A DNA stretch of 64,000 nt from Drosophila pseudoobscura (lineage: Eukaryota; Arthropoda; Insecta; Diptera; Drosophilidae): the NCBI RefSeq assembly GCF_009870125.1, contig NC_046679.1, positions 10,230,001 to 10,294,000 of the forward strand, read 5' to 3'. Below are positions 12,042 to 24,085 of the stretch, piece by piece; position 1 is the first letter of the stretch; each line of letters starts with the position of its first letter. The translations under genes and the position numbers were made by a program. The notes below the pieces were generated by a model. It was not told the origin of the DNA, searched no databases, and saw nothing but the letters and a program-made list of their open reading frames with translations.

Positions 12042-12170
12042 TGGAGTGGGCAACATACTACGCTGAAACCTTGTGCATGTTAATTTGTAATTCCATTAAT
12101 TATAAAAGTTGTATATGAATGTACTTTGTGCCACTTTTTGGTTTTTGCGTGCGTGGAAAACATTGCAGCC

Positions 12171-12422
12171 TCATGAGATTGATTTCCCCAGGTGGAAAAG
12201 TTGGAAAACATTTGGATGTTCAGTTTGTGAGGAATGAAAATACCGCACACCCACGATACTGATTGACAGATAACGCTGGAAGAAAATATCTTCCTGATAT
12301 TGGATCCCGTAATGAAAAACCGTAAAGAAGCGTGCCACGTCATGGCGCAACGCTGATTGTACATTTATGGAGAGCCACATGATCTGGAGTGCAAAGGTAC
12401 CGGAAAGAATTTTAATGAGCAT
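12171..12422 (-). CDS. Candidate small secreted protein (low confidence)
   Basis: An 83-residue frame begins with a signal-peptide-like segment (MLIKILSGTFALQIMWLS, ending near NVQSA) and continues into a Phe/Tyr/His-rich body (e.g. FFTVFHYGIQYQEDIFFQRY). I recognise no family. Its 3' end lies about 130 bp from the Dpm3 stop on the opposite strand. No strong promoter or poly(A) signal is visible. It may be a chance frame; the N-terminal hydrophobic stretch is the only support. Confidence 0.2.
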   Translation of the reverse strand: MLIKILSGTFALQIMWLSINVQSALRHDVARFFTVFHYGIQYQEDIFFQRYLSISIVGVRYFHSSQTEHPNVFQLFHLGKSIS

Positions 12423-13621
12423 TCGCAGAGTCCCCAAATAGCTATTAATTGGTGGGAGATTCGATCATGGTAAATTTGTTGGACGACGACAACTGAGCAC
12501 TTCACCCATATACCCAGCTGAACAGGAGCGCCAAATTTCCGAGGGGTGGTATTTGTTTTAAAGGCTATCCAAGGCTATCCAACTGCTTTTCGCGACAAAT
12601 CTCAACAAAATTCAATTCAAATATGAATAACCACTAACTAAAATCATTGCCTTGAACATATATTATTCAGCTGAAATAAAAGGGCATTTTCTTTGGAAAA
12701 ATAAAGTTATAGCGGTTTTGATATTTGAACATTTTTGAACCTATTGAATTGAGCTGTACTGCAGACGTCATTCGCAATATTTGGGGTTCTCTCCGAATTT
12801 TTCTGACTCTGCCAGTAACTGTTTCCAGCGGGTAGCGAAGTTTTTCATAATTTAAGTTTATCAAGTCTTACCACTCCTTGGTTGTCTTTTCGAAAATTAT
12901 AAAAAAATTCATTCAGGTCAAAGCACGCAGAGTAAGTTTTTGTTTGCAATATGATAATAAAAATTTAACTAAATATCCGCAAGTTTTGGCTTCGTTTTCT
13001 TTATTTTGTTCATCCCAGAAGAACAAAAAAACCGAAGCGAGTATTATTATCATAGGGCGCCTCGTTTTATAGCACCTACAGCCGGTCCTGTCTCTAAAAA
13101 TAGTGAACACTAACTTTGTCGCTGCAGGTTAGATCTTCTTTATTCAATTCAAGTTGTATGCCATCTCTAACTAATCCTAGTCGCTAGCCGCTAGCCAGTC
13201 CCGAGGTATATCTGTTTTAGGTAGGGCCACTAACCAAACGTATGTATATATGTACATATGTATGTAGATGCTACGGTATCAACAAGAGAGCTGCGAGAGT
13301 TCCCAAGAGAACCGGTCTGCACACAGATGTACATACATACATATGTATGTACATACATTCAAATGCAGTCGCAACGTGGCTCGACCCAGAGCCAAGCTGA
13401 GAGCTCTCAGAGCCGACGGCCCATGGAGAGCTCTCGCGACGTGGACTTACCTTTTATAGTTTTACCCTGCCCAGCCCCAATTATGCATGCTAGACGCCAA
13501 CTCTGACTCTTTGGGGGGCTAGCTAGCGTGTCAAGCTTTGAGCACAAACAAATCGCGCTTAGACGTCTCTCGCAACAGAACTGCCGCTGGTTACGTGTCC
13601 GAAAATTCCATAAAAAGCGAA
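12423..13621. other. Intergenic region and GILT1 upstream DNA
   Basis: No coding frame with family resemblance. AT-rich up to about 13100. From 13243 to 13357 there are inverted GTACATAC/GTATGTAC microsatellites that can fold back on themselves. The last 100 bp before the GILT1 start are probably its 5' UTR; no clear TATA box was assigned. Confidence 0.4.
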
Positions 13622-16600
13622 ATGAGTCAGAAATTCATTGGTGTCTGCCTGCTGCTGGGCTGCCTGGTCGCCTCCGTCCACAGTGCTGCTAAGGTGAGTC
13701 TCCGGCCCCATCTAGCCCATCCATCTTAAGTGGTCAAGCCCTAGACGAGGCCACGCGAATCAGCGCGCAAAAACAATGATTGCACAACTAAAAAGCGTGT
13801 CAGGGCCCCCGAAGACGCCGCAGTATGCACGAGTGCCAGTATTTAGGTGGAAAAGTGCATGAAAAGAAATAGTTACCAAAAATACCAACTCTGAATAGTG
13901 ATTATAGAGTGGTGCTGCACCCTTTTCGGGGCAGCAACAAGTGGCACGGGTTGACTGAACTGTAGGCTGTCGGAAAATGCCATGCCACGGAAAATCATTC
14001 AGCATAATTTCCATTGTACAGCTCTGCTACTCTGCTCTGGTGGTATTTTCGTTTGTTGTTTGTGATGCGAACCGGTTCTGATACCAGTTTCGAATAGTGG
14101 GAACCGGTGTACGCCGGCGACCAACTGCAACTCCATTCGTCCCCGCCCCCCGCCCACCAACCTGTTGGTGTAGTTGTTTCGGTTGTGGTTGTTCCAGCGA
14201 AAAAAAGAATGGTATGGTATGGTTCTTCCAGCCGTGTGTCACCGGATTTATATAACTTTGGCCCCAACTCCGACGCTTTGTTCGTGGAAAAAACAGAAAA
14301 TAATTTGCATATGTGTGTGCACACCATTCCGTTTATTTTTATTATTTTTTAGAAGTCATTGTTAAATTTATTGCGCATCATTTGCCGCTCCTTAGTCACG
14401 ACATACAACACTAGTTTGGCAAAATGAAAAGTAATTTTTTGTACAAATGATATCCCCTGATTGGAGGGAGCTTTAAACACATGGTACTTTAAATTTGTGT
14501 GCATGTATAGTTTATTGTAGCCCTAACCTTTAGTTTTGTTAATAATATCAACACAACATGCAAAAATGTGGCGTCATATAGGAACGTTTGTAAATTAGAA
14601 CTCTCGCTAAATACTTTCCAAGATAATATAAGCCAGTACATCCCTTGCAAGAAGAATTTAATATTGAATATAAAATCTATAACGAAAGACTTTAAGCAGG
14701 CTGCACAAATATGTAAGGCTAGTTTTGGAATCCACTGTATTGTGGGGCCACTGTATTTATGGTCACTTGTATATTTTCTCAATTGTATTCTAGTATTCCA
14801 TTGTTGGCATTTACTAATTATATATGCATATGCATTTACTACTGGAGTTTCTTTCTTCTAAAAGCCGGTGCTATTTTAGAGACAGAATACTTTCTAGTAC
14901 TTATGTATATTGTAACTGGTGCATACTGTACTCAGTCTCAACGGAAACAGCTTTACTTTGATTGAATCTGTGACTCAGGCTGGGAGTACGACCACTTAAA
15001 TTGATCGAAATGAAAGAGGGAGAATAATTGGAAGACGAACTGAGAGCAGATTCATTAGCTGGGATCGGCGAAATCGAATGAGTCGTCAATTCCCTCAATT
15101 GAGGCACTCGACATACATACTCGTATAAGACCACATTTCAAGTGCTAATCCAATAAATATATACTATGTACATATGTAAAAACATCTGTACATCAAAGTC
15201 ATACAAGCCAATTATAGACTCCAGTATAGGTACATACGAATGTGTGTATGTATGTACATTGTACATACATATACGCATATTTCTTTTTAAGAAACTTCAC
15301 AATGAAACAAAATCTGTCCTAGAAGACAGTGTCGCTCAAATTTTGTATCCACTAACCCATCAACGTTTCATAATTTTTTGGTTTTCTTCGAAATAAGGTA
15401 TAATCTAAAATCGACCGGTACTATTTGATCCACGGGCCGGGATTGGGTAATATAAGAAATATATGTCCGTCTTTCTTTTCGCGGTGAGAAGCGAAATTTC
15501 ATAGAAAACCAGCAGTCAATTCATTGTTAGGGCCTAGAGAGAGCCCTAGAGACTAGGGCCTAGGCAGTAATATCTCCAATTGGAGCATTGACTAAAAAGC
15601 AATATTAGAGAATGTATTAAAATACAAATATTATTTCGAGTTGTGTACGCACCATCCTTATAGTACATACATACGTCTATACGTCTATATTTTCTGTATC
15701 TACTCGAACTTGTGCCTTCTTTGTCCACCAACAAATGCTGGTTAATGCTGAACAAAATTTTCAACTGCCAAGTGAGGCATGAGGCATGTGGCAATTGTCC
15801 CCGTTCGACAAACAAAGAGTAATAATATTGTGCAGTTGACAACTCAGCCGCAACTGATTTGCAAACGATTTGCATGCCACAACTGGGCTGGACTCTCGCA
15901 AAAATGCAAATTGCAAATGCCGCCTAAACAACTGTTTTCCATTTTGTGTTCCATCTCAGGTGCCCATTGCCATTTACTACGAGTCCCTGTGCCCGGACAG
16001 CGCCAAGTTCATTACGGAGCAGCTCTATCCGGCCGTAAAGGGGGAGCTGCGCGATGTGGTGGATCTCACATTTGTGCCGTTCGGCAAGTCCCAGGTGAGT
16101 GCTGTGGCAGGGGCCACGGGGGCGACCAGGACAATGGCTCATTTGCATCGGTATCTGTTTGCCCCGGCAGTTCTTCACGCAGGGCGCCGAGGTGACCTTC
16201 ACCTGCCACCATGGACCGAACGAGTGCTACGGCAACAAGGTGCATGCCTGCGCCATCGAGCACATCCAAGCCAACTCCTACCAGATTGAGTACACGCGCG
16301 AGTCGCTGACCCTCGACTTCATCAACTGCCTGATGCGGGCCGGCAAGAATTTCCCGGACAACGTGTACCCCGGCCAGCGATGTGCCACCGAGAACCACAT
16401 CAACAACTGGGAGAACATCAAGACCTGCGCCAACACCACCGAGGGCAGTCAGCTGCTTCGTAAGGCCGGCGAAGCCACCATGCGGCTCAAGGAGCCCCTC
16501 ACCAGCGTGCCCAGTATTCTCTTCAACGAGGTGAGTGCATCGTCACTCCTCGAGCTGATCACGTAACCACATCTTCCATTGTCTTGCAGCAATTCGAGAA

Positions 16601-16775
16601 GAAGGTCAACGACCGCGCCCAGGTCAACTTCATTGGCACCCTCTGCCAGTACGTCTCGGCGCCCCAGCCCAGAATCTGCGCTCAGCACAACGCCGCCGCC
16701 ACCCCTAGCCTGGCCAGCGTAAGCGCCATCTTAAGCTCCCTGCTGGGTCTTTGGTTTATCCGCTCCTTCTACTAA
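13622..16775 (+). CDS. GILT1: Gamma-interferon-inducible lysosomal thiol reductase-like protein
   Basis: Four exons, 13622-13693, 15960-16094, 16171-16530 and 16590-16775, all phase 0, give 250 residues. Residues 1-22 form a signal peptide. The GILT signature C-x-H-G-x2-E-C-x2-N-x4-C is seen exactly at residues 81-96 (CHHGPNECYGNKVHAC). The expected CxxC active site is CPDS at about 35-38, so the second cysteine is Ser. The last ~18 residues are hydrophobic (SAILSSLLGLWFIRSFY), suggesting a membrane or GPI anchor. GILT proteins reduce disulfides in endolysosomes, and fly GILTs have been tied to antibacterial defence. Intron 1 is 2.3 kb; the others are about 60-80 bp. AATAAA lies at 17017-17022. 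The symbol rests on my memory of the fly paralogue with this C-terminal tail. Confidence 0.9.
13694..15959 (+). other. GILT1: GILT1 intron 1
   Basis: A 2266-bp intron with a GTGAGT donor and a pyrimidine-rich TTCCATCTCAG-type acceptor. It is AT-rich, with GTACATAC microsatellite near 15160-15265 and no convincing nested gene. A large first intron after the signal-peptide exon leaves room for enhancers. Confidence 0.7.
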
Positions 16776-18800
16776 GCTGTCAAGTTTCCAACTGAATCTG
16801 AATCTGAATCTCAATCTTCAATTGCTTCCGCCCCAACTTCCGTGCAATGGGGAATCTCAATGTCTTATGATTTGTTTTTCTCTTTTGTTCTGTTTACTGG
16901 TTTGCTTCCAGGCCAATTGAAACCCAAGCCGTCCAATCGTCCAGCTCCAATATACATATATATCAGAGATCAAACTTATTTTGCAAGAGCTGGAGTGCTC
17001 TTAAATGTAACAATTAAATAAATCGTTAAAAACAGAAAAATTGGAAATTCTTTGAGTAAAAGTTTAGATATTATGGAGAGTATTGGAATATTTTTAACAT
17101 TTTCCGCAGAATATTTTGTATTTTATCGTAAAAGCATCCACGAATAAAATACCATAAAAAAACTATCCGATTACACACGAAGGAGTAAACTTGGACCTGA
17201 CGCTGTCGAAAACATGAAATAATTTGGATGCTAAAGCGCGGAACAGGACATTGTAGAGGAATAATATGCGATCTTAACTGCTTGACTTGGACTCAAGATT
17301 ACATGTTGTATATGATAGTATAAATGATGACGGTCCATTCCATCAAAGTGTTAGGATCAGTCGTTCCACGATCTTTTTCTGATGACTGCATTGTCCCTAG
17401 TCTTTGATGTCCTCACCCCTGACCATTGCAATAGAGATTCTAGATCTGTTCAATCTATTTGTAAAGTAAAGCATTGAATCTTCAAGAAATTGCGAGACAT
17501 GGTACTACGATTATGATTTTCTCTCAACAACATGTTGTAGAGCTTATTTGTATAATGGTAAATGGAGCCCATTCCTGGAGAACCCAAGCTCCCTTGCTGC
17601 ATTTTAATACGATTCAAGAATCATCCCAATCAGCCCTATGGATCTCGGGGTTTCTCTATAAATTTAAATATAGTTGTAGGCGTAATCTCTGAGAAGGAAC
17701 CGGGTTAAGTCAGGGTGCTGCCAGTTCTAGAAATTATGTGTTTATGATTGAATGAGTCCAAAGTCCTCGCGGATGATGCACCTTAGTGATGGCAGCATGG
17801 GAGATGGGAGATGAGCGCCGACGAGGAAGCCCTGCATAGGTGGGTGCTTACCCGTAATTCACATGTTTGTTGTCAAATATTTTGATCGCTCTGCGGAGCA
17901 GCGTCAGCTGCTTATCGTGTAATTTGTTTTTGGTGCGAGGCGATAAGCTGCGCTGCCAGGCTCCTGGAATCGGCAGGGCTGCTGGGGCTGGGCAGCAACA
18001 GGGAGGAGCGTTCGCCGGATAGATTACAGCAGATGGGGGACTGGTGGTGGGAGGCTATCGCGGAGTCGGGTAATTGTTGTAAACAAGTCATTAGCAAATC
18101 AATTTGCGGCCGCTGTTGATATGCAAGTGAGATTTCGTTTACACCAAATGCTGAGCTAGGGGAAAATTCAAAAGCACCTCAAGTGAATCGACCAAATGTG
18201 GGGCACTAAACTAATTAAATGGCCAGCGCTTTCGACACCACGTGGGCATGTACTGGGGCATCATCTGGGGGGTAAGGTTCGCAGTGCACTCTGACTGGGC
18301 CCACGGCACTGTGGCATCTGCGTCAGCAGGCGGAAAGTGGCAAACAGGTGCAAAATGGATTCATTCATTCATGTATTCATATCTGTTGAAGTGACGCGCT
18401 CGCTTTGGCTGTGGCATTGGCTGTTCTGCGATGGCAGAGGACCAGGTATTGCCGAGCAAATAAATCTGAGCGCGTTGCTAATTTGACGTTCCCCGGCACA
18501 GCCCTCTTCCACTCTTTTCCCTGCCCTGCCCCGCCCTGCCCTGACCATGCCTCAAAGGAAATGCTCTTTGGATAGGCACTACCAAACCACCGCATTACAG
18601 CTCCCACGCATTTACGAGCGCCCACCCCTCCCTCCGATGGCATTCGAAACGACCAAAGTGTCATTGCATACATCTAGGCGCCCGCTGCCAGCCAGCACTT
18701 CGTGTGCCACTCGGCTTTCCGGTCGCTTCTGATTGGCTGGCACGCGGTAGACCACACACACGCTCGCACCCACGCGCACACAGACAGGGCCCCGTCTTGC
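16776..18800. other. Intergenic region, GILT1 to CCHa2
   Basis: It starts with the GILT1 3' UTR (poly(A) signal at 17017). The rest has no frame with family resemblance. The part nearest CCHa2 (about 18240-18800) is GC-richer and probably holds its upstream regulatory DNA. Confidence 0.45.
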
Positions 18801-18802
18801 AG

Positions 18803-19076
18803 TATAAAGCAGGGCCGTCTGCGTCCGGCGGCATCACAAGAACTCCGGACTGCAGTCGAGCCACACAAACAACGCCGAGATCCCGTCGAGAAGAACCATC
18901 CTGAGAGGACCCCAGCCCAAGGAGGACGAGAAAGTCAGTCGTTTTGGCCAGTGAAGTGAATGTAGGTGTTCCATCGTCGCGAATCTAATCTAAGGGCAAA
19001 CAAGTGAAAAGTTTGTGTTGAACCAAAGAAAATTATTCGAAAATTTCTCGCAACTTATACTCATTAAAAACACTTG
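18803..19076 (+). promoter_or_regulatory. CCHa2: CCHa2 TATA box and non-coding first exon
   Basis: TATAAA at 18803-18808 is followed about 27-30 bp later by a TCACA initiator-like sequence (start of transcription near 18835). The transcribed region then runs to a GTGAGT donor at 19077. The matching acceptor is at 22251-22252, six bases before the coding start, which makes this a non-coding exon of about 240 bp. TATA use fits a regulated peptide-hormone gene. Assigned by motif spacing only. Confidence 0.65.
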
Positions 19077-22000
19077 GTGAGTAGCGGCCCCACCCCCGCC
19101 GAAGATGCCTGTCGAATCCATAAGATAAGCTGCTCCGATTACTGCCGAGATACTTTGTTTGCTTTAATTGTCGGCCGTTTGCCAGGACCAACTAATTTGC
19201 CTCTGCCCTGCGGCAAGGCGTGTGCTTGGCTTTTTGTTTATTTGTTCAATTTAATTAAATTAAATTAGATTAAAGCTCATAATTGCAGCCCACACTCCGA
19301 CCCTGCGACCCCCCGACGATAATCCGCTTTGATTTATTTTTCATAATGCACCCACTCCCACTCCCACTCCCGCTCCCTCTCCAAACTGCCGCGGGCCGGA
19401 CGCACTTTCTGCCAAAGTTGAAACTAGGAAACGCTATCAAATCACTCATTTACCCAGGACCAAGTTGAGAGCTCCTACTGAAAGCCAGCAGCTGCATAAA
19501 TCATGCATAGCAGTGTAAGAGCAGTCAGGCAGGCAGATGCTAGACAGAAAGACAGGCAGTAGGTATATTCAGGACCGACTTGTTGTGTAACTTTAACTCG
19601 ATTTGGGGACTTTCCTTGCCTTTCCCGAGTTTTGCTCGCTACTTAATTGGTTTGCTGTGATTTATAGTCGCAGCAGTTATGGGAATCCCACATGCAGAAG
19701 CATTCTAAATGCTAACCATTTGACATCTAACAGATAGGATTCACATAATCATGTCTTGAATAAAATTTTCCGTTTTAGTTTCATTCAAGCTTCTAATGCT
19801 TAATGAGGTTAGGTCTTAAACAGATGGTAATTTGCTCTAAACTTAATTTAATTCTACACCAAGTGCTTTTCCAAAAATACTTTCGCAAATTAATGCTAAT
19901 GAAATTGTCAAACCGGGATAAACCAATAATCAATTGGAAAGATTTCTAAAATTTAAATCTGCATAAGAATATTAAGACTAAAAATGTACATGATTTTGGA
20001 CTTCGTTTTGATTTTGGATCAGTCAAAAGTCTTTACAGTTTTTGAACAAATAAATAATTGGAGAATGAATCCAAATCAATGCTCTTCAAGAAAAGAAACC
20101 ATCGGATTATTATCCTCCAAATGGCTTTATATAACCGTTCTCTGAAAAAGTTCAGTTCTTCATTGCTTCCTCTGAGCAGATCTTAAAGAAAAGGCAATTA
20201 TTATTAAATATAGAAAATGTTCACAGAAACAATGATCATCTTACATAGGAACCCCAATTAGTATTTAAATTCTTTAGTTAATCGAAACTTCCACCTGAAA
20301 ACCGGTAACTTCGTCTCCTCTTTTGGTACCTCTTGCTACAACTTTAAACGTGGTGTGGACAGACCACAGAAAGCTGTGACTCAAAGACTACGTAGCTATA
20401 ATTAAAAATAGTTCAATACCTGGGTGAATGTGGATCTCTTTATCTTTAAATCGATCCCAGTACAACTGTCCCCAACTCCATCCCATCCATGCCGAAGGCA
20501 CGCTTCTGTAGGCTGACCTGGTTAGCATCTAGCATCGTTTTGCTTTGTTCTGTTCGGATTATCAGCTGGCGATTAGAAAATTTCACACGGAAACCGATCG
20601 AACGGGTGTTCGTGAACTTTGCATTGGCAGATGTTGATTGGGATTGGGATTGGACCGAGGGGGATCTATGGGTACACCCATATCTAGCCACAGCTCGGCA
20701 GCACCTGTGGAAAGTTTTCCAAATGTGATTTACGATGCCCTGAAGCCGCACGAACGGGTATTAGTGACAGTGGCTCTGTCAGCACCAACTCATTAAGGCA
20801 TCATTATGATGACTAAATAGCTGGGAAAATTGATAAACCATCGTCCAGCGCCCTCCGCCGGTAATCATGTTGTTTATGTAATGAAAATACTGTTATTGTT
20901 TTCGCTGGCGCTGGCGTGGGTGTGGGTGTTGATTTTTCCTGCACTCCACAGTAGCACTCCACATATTAATAATCACTTATCGGCCGACCATAAATTTAGC
21001 CCGAACAGCTCCTCGAAATAGCCCGGCAGACGACAGGAATGGAAATATTAATGGGGCGCGACTGCGACTACGAGTGGGGGTGGAAATGGGCGTGGGGGTG
21101 GGAGTGGGAGCTGGAAGGAGCACGCGTGACACGGATTGCGCGGAGATTACCGGGTAGATCGCGGCTTATCAGTTATCAGCCAGGCCGGGCCGGGCCGGGC
21201 TGGGCTTTCAATGTGGCATATAGATCGGGGCGAGTCGGCGGATCGGCCTCAGTCGCTGGCGGGTGCTTGAAAATGTGAAATCGTGCTCAAGAATTCGGCT
21301 GATGGTGGCGCGGTGTTGAGAACAGTCGCATTCGAGGGTCCCAGATCAAGTGAAACTGGCAAAAACATCCGCCCCAACCGCGGTCGTGTCTGTGATTATA
21401 GAACCCATCCATCTATCGAACCTAGATTGTAGGCCGAGGCAGGGCAGGCGAATAAAATTTGAAAATAAGCTCAAACCAAGTGTGCGCGAACTGCCAGTGA
21501 GTGCCAGTGACTGCCAGTGAGTGCCAGTGCTGCTGATAAACAGGGTTTATCAAGGCAACGGCAACCTGTTAGCAGGGAAAACAAAGGGAGTTACGTGTAC
21601 AATCAGTTAAGGTTAGTGAATTCCCCGTTCTGGAGCGGCACTGCAGTCGCATCCGAGTGTGACACGCGACCGGGTTCGGTTCTCAATAAACTTAATTACG
21701 CACACTTGCCGCATGATTGATGTGGACTGTAAAACCCATCAAACATCCGCATCGGCCACGGCATCGGCATCATCTGGAATCAAATTTTAATTTCAGTCTT
21801 AGGCCCACACACACACACGCTCAGACTCTAAAAGAGGATTCATGCAGGTCTCGGCAAATTAAATGAGTTTATCTTTCATCTTTGAATATCTTGGATGTTC
21901 TGGGAATTCAAAGCACGTAATAAACAAACATTTGCCGAGGTTCCACGTTTGCCACTTTGCCCTCAAGTTAATTGTCTTTGTGTGCGATTGTGTGGGTGTG

Positions 22001-22252
22001 TGTGCGAGTGTGTGGGGGCGTTACATAAATCATAGTTCAAAAACTTTTGCGGCCCAGGATTAGCTCCCTAAATGCATGCTGACTTGTGCGATTTGTGTGA
22101 CTTCTGACTCTTTTCCGTCGTGTGCTCGGATTTCCTAATTAATGTAGCACACCCTCCGGGGCCGCGCTCTGTCAAATCCAGGCACCGTCCTCAACAGGTG
22201 CCCATCCTCCGCTTCCCAGCTCTCTAACTCTTCCCCTTTCTCTCTATTACAG
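19077..22252 (+). other. CCHa2: CCHa2 5' UTR intron
   Basis: A 3.2-kb intron bounded by GTGAGT and CTATTACAG. It contains a TGCCAGTGAG-type tandem repeat (about 21490-21532), a GGGCC pentamer run (about 21184-21200) and a GT-rich stretch (about 21979-22018). No coding frame was recognised. It is a likely site of enhancers. Confidence 0.6.
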
Positions 22253-22257
22253 CTATC

Positions 22258-24085
22258 ATGAAATCCACCATTTCGCTGCTGCTGGTTGTCATCTGCACCG
22301 TGGTCCTGGCCGCTCAACAGAGCCAGGCGAAAAGTGAGTAGCCGCATCTAGAGATCCATAGTTTAAATGGGACGCTGCGGGAACAGTCGTTTCGCATGAA
22401 TATCGCATTCAATTTAAGAGCGAAAAACAAAGCCATAAATGTGTGACATGCCACATATCCAGGCCCCTCCTTGGCAGCATCAATTGTTGCAGTTTAATGC
22501 AAGACAAACAAACGGCAACCGACCGCCCTTCTCCTTCTTCCAACGACAGCCATTGACAGGGACCCCGGAGTCTTTGTTTATGCAGCTGCGGGAACGACAA
22601 GTGCGGAGCTGGGCCAGTGGGGCTATAAGGTGTGCAATTTCCATTTCCTGACTCCTCTGTGGTGCCCCCAAAGGCCACAGAAGTCATGTGTGGTACATTC
22701 TGTCGTACAACGAGCACTATTCACGAGGAGTCAAGGGGAGGAAACTGCCAAGGATAGCGCTAGAACGGGTTTTGAATATAATATTGAATCAAAATTAAAT
22801 AGCAATGATAACCAAAACTTAGAGCACGAGCAACACGGGTCTGCAATTTCCGTTTCCCTGCACTTCTGTGGTCCGTCTGTATCCTCGAATATTCAGTTCA
22901 CTTTTGATTGAATATTCTCGATTATAGAGTGGCATTTGTGCTGCCTCTGGGATATGCGTATGTCTGTACATAATTGGATGATCATCTGAGTCCCAGTTCG
23001 CATCAATTACCGAAACTTTTCGATTTGATTGCCTTTGAAATAGCATTTACGAGTAGGCTGTTCGCAGGCTCCCAAAGTGAATACAAGCAAAACATTGTGG
23101 GACAAGAGAAATCCACACATCGTCGATGTGAAAGATACCCTAAAAATCAAGCCATATTTGCATTCAGTCAGAGACCCCGAGGAATCCGTTCTACCCTGCC
23201 CCACAATCTCCTCGGCGCTGTGCTAATGTCAAGGACAACTCCCTCGGGGGCAGAGGGGAAATTTATGTTTGCCTGTGTGGGCGGAAATTCAAAAATAGCA
23301 GGCAGCCAAAAGTTTATTCGCTCACTCGCAGACGCCCGGCGGAACGGGCAGGGTCAAATGGTTATCACAAGATGTCTCTCCCGAGCATTGGAGAGCGATT
23401 AAAGATTTCGGCTGTCAGAGCGGCAGTCTATCTGCCCGACCCACATACTCGTAATGGTACAAAGTTTGTGTGTGGTGCGTTCCTTTGGGGAGTGCACACG
23501 CACAGGTCGTGCCTCAGCCCGTGTTCGGGGCTGGGGTCGGGGTCGGGCCTAGGATCGGGGAATGGGGTCATAGGATTTTTGTGCGCTGAAATCGATTAGA
23601 TGGCCCGCTAGAAGCGTTTGCAATTTCTTGGTCACCTGCCGATGGATAATTAATTTTCGATCTTCACCCTCCCACTCTTACAGAGGGATGCCAGGCCTAC
23701 GGCCATGTGTGCTATGGGGGCCACGGCAAGCGCTCCCTGAACTCCGGCACAGGAGCCGGAGCGGGCGACTCTGCGGCTGAGCAGGAGTATGTGCGTCCGA
23801 ATGGCCTGCTGCCCATGCTGGCGCCAAACGAACAGGCGCAGGCCCTGCCCGAGGGCGAGTTTGATGACTACCCCGCCCGTCAGGCGCTGTACAAAATCAT
23901 GAAGTCATGGGTAGGTGTGGGCCAGGGCTTCCGCCGGCTACGGCTTGACTAACGGCTAATCGGCTCCCCTCTTGCAGTTTAACCGTCCACGCCGACCGTC
24001 CCCACGTCTGAGCGAGCTGGACTATCCCCTGACCAACTCCGGAGAGTTGTTCAACCGCGATGGGCCGATGAATGCGTTGAACTAA
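22258..24085 (+). CDS. CCHa2: CCHamide-2 neuropeptide precursor
   Basis: Coding exons 22258-22333, 23684-23910 and 23978-24085 give 136 residues, the length I recall for fly CCHa2. Residues 1 to about 24 form a signal peptide. The mature hormone GCQAYGHVCYGGH follows directly after Lys-Lys and ends in Gly-Lys-Arg, the amidation and cleavage signal, with two Cys forming the disulfide. The remainder is a spacer with a conserved C-terminal block (YKIMKSWFNRPRRP). CCHa2 is made in fat body, gut and brain and acts through the receptor CCHa2-R, linking nutrition to insulin-like peptide release. The hormone sequence is split from the signal peptide by a 1.35-kb intron. A poly(A) signal lies at 24437-24442. 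Confidence 0.97.
22334..23683 (+). other. CCHa2: CCHa2 intron 2
   Basis: A 1350-bp intron with a GTGAGT donor and an ACTCTTACAG acceptor. It has a G-rich GGGGTCGGGGTCGGG-type stretch at about 23525-23570 and no recognised gene. Confidence 0.7.

Noticed and set aside
13060-14890. Similar CTGTCTCTAAAA-TAG strings in opposite orientation at about 13087 and 14870
   Set aside because: The match is about 16 bp with an indel and does not extend, so it does not support an inverted-repeat element.
22409-23402. Frames inside CCHa2 intron 2
   Set aside because: They lie between two firmly placed CCHa2 coding exons, lack family resemblance, and no nested promoter or splice set is visible.
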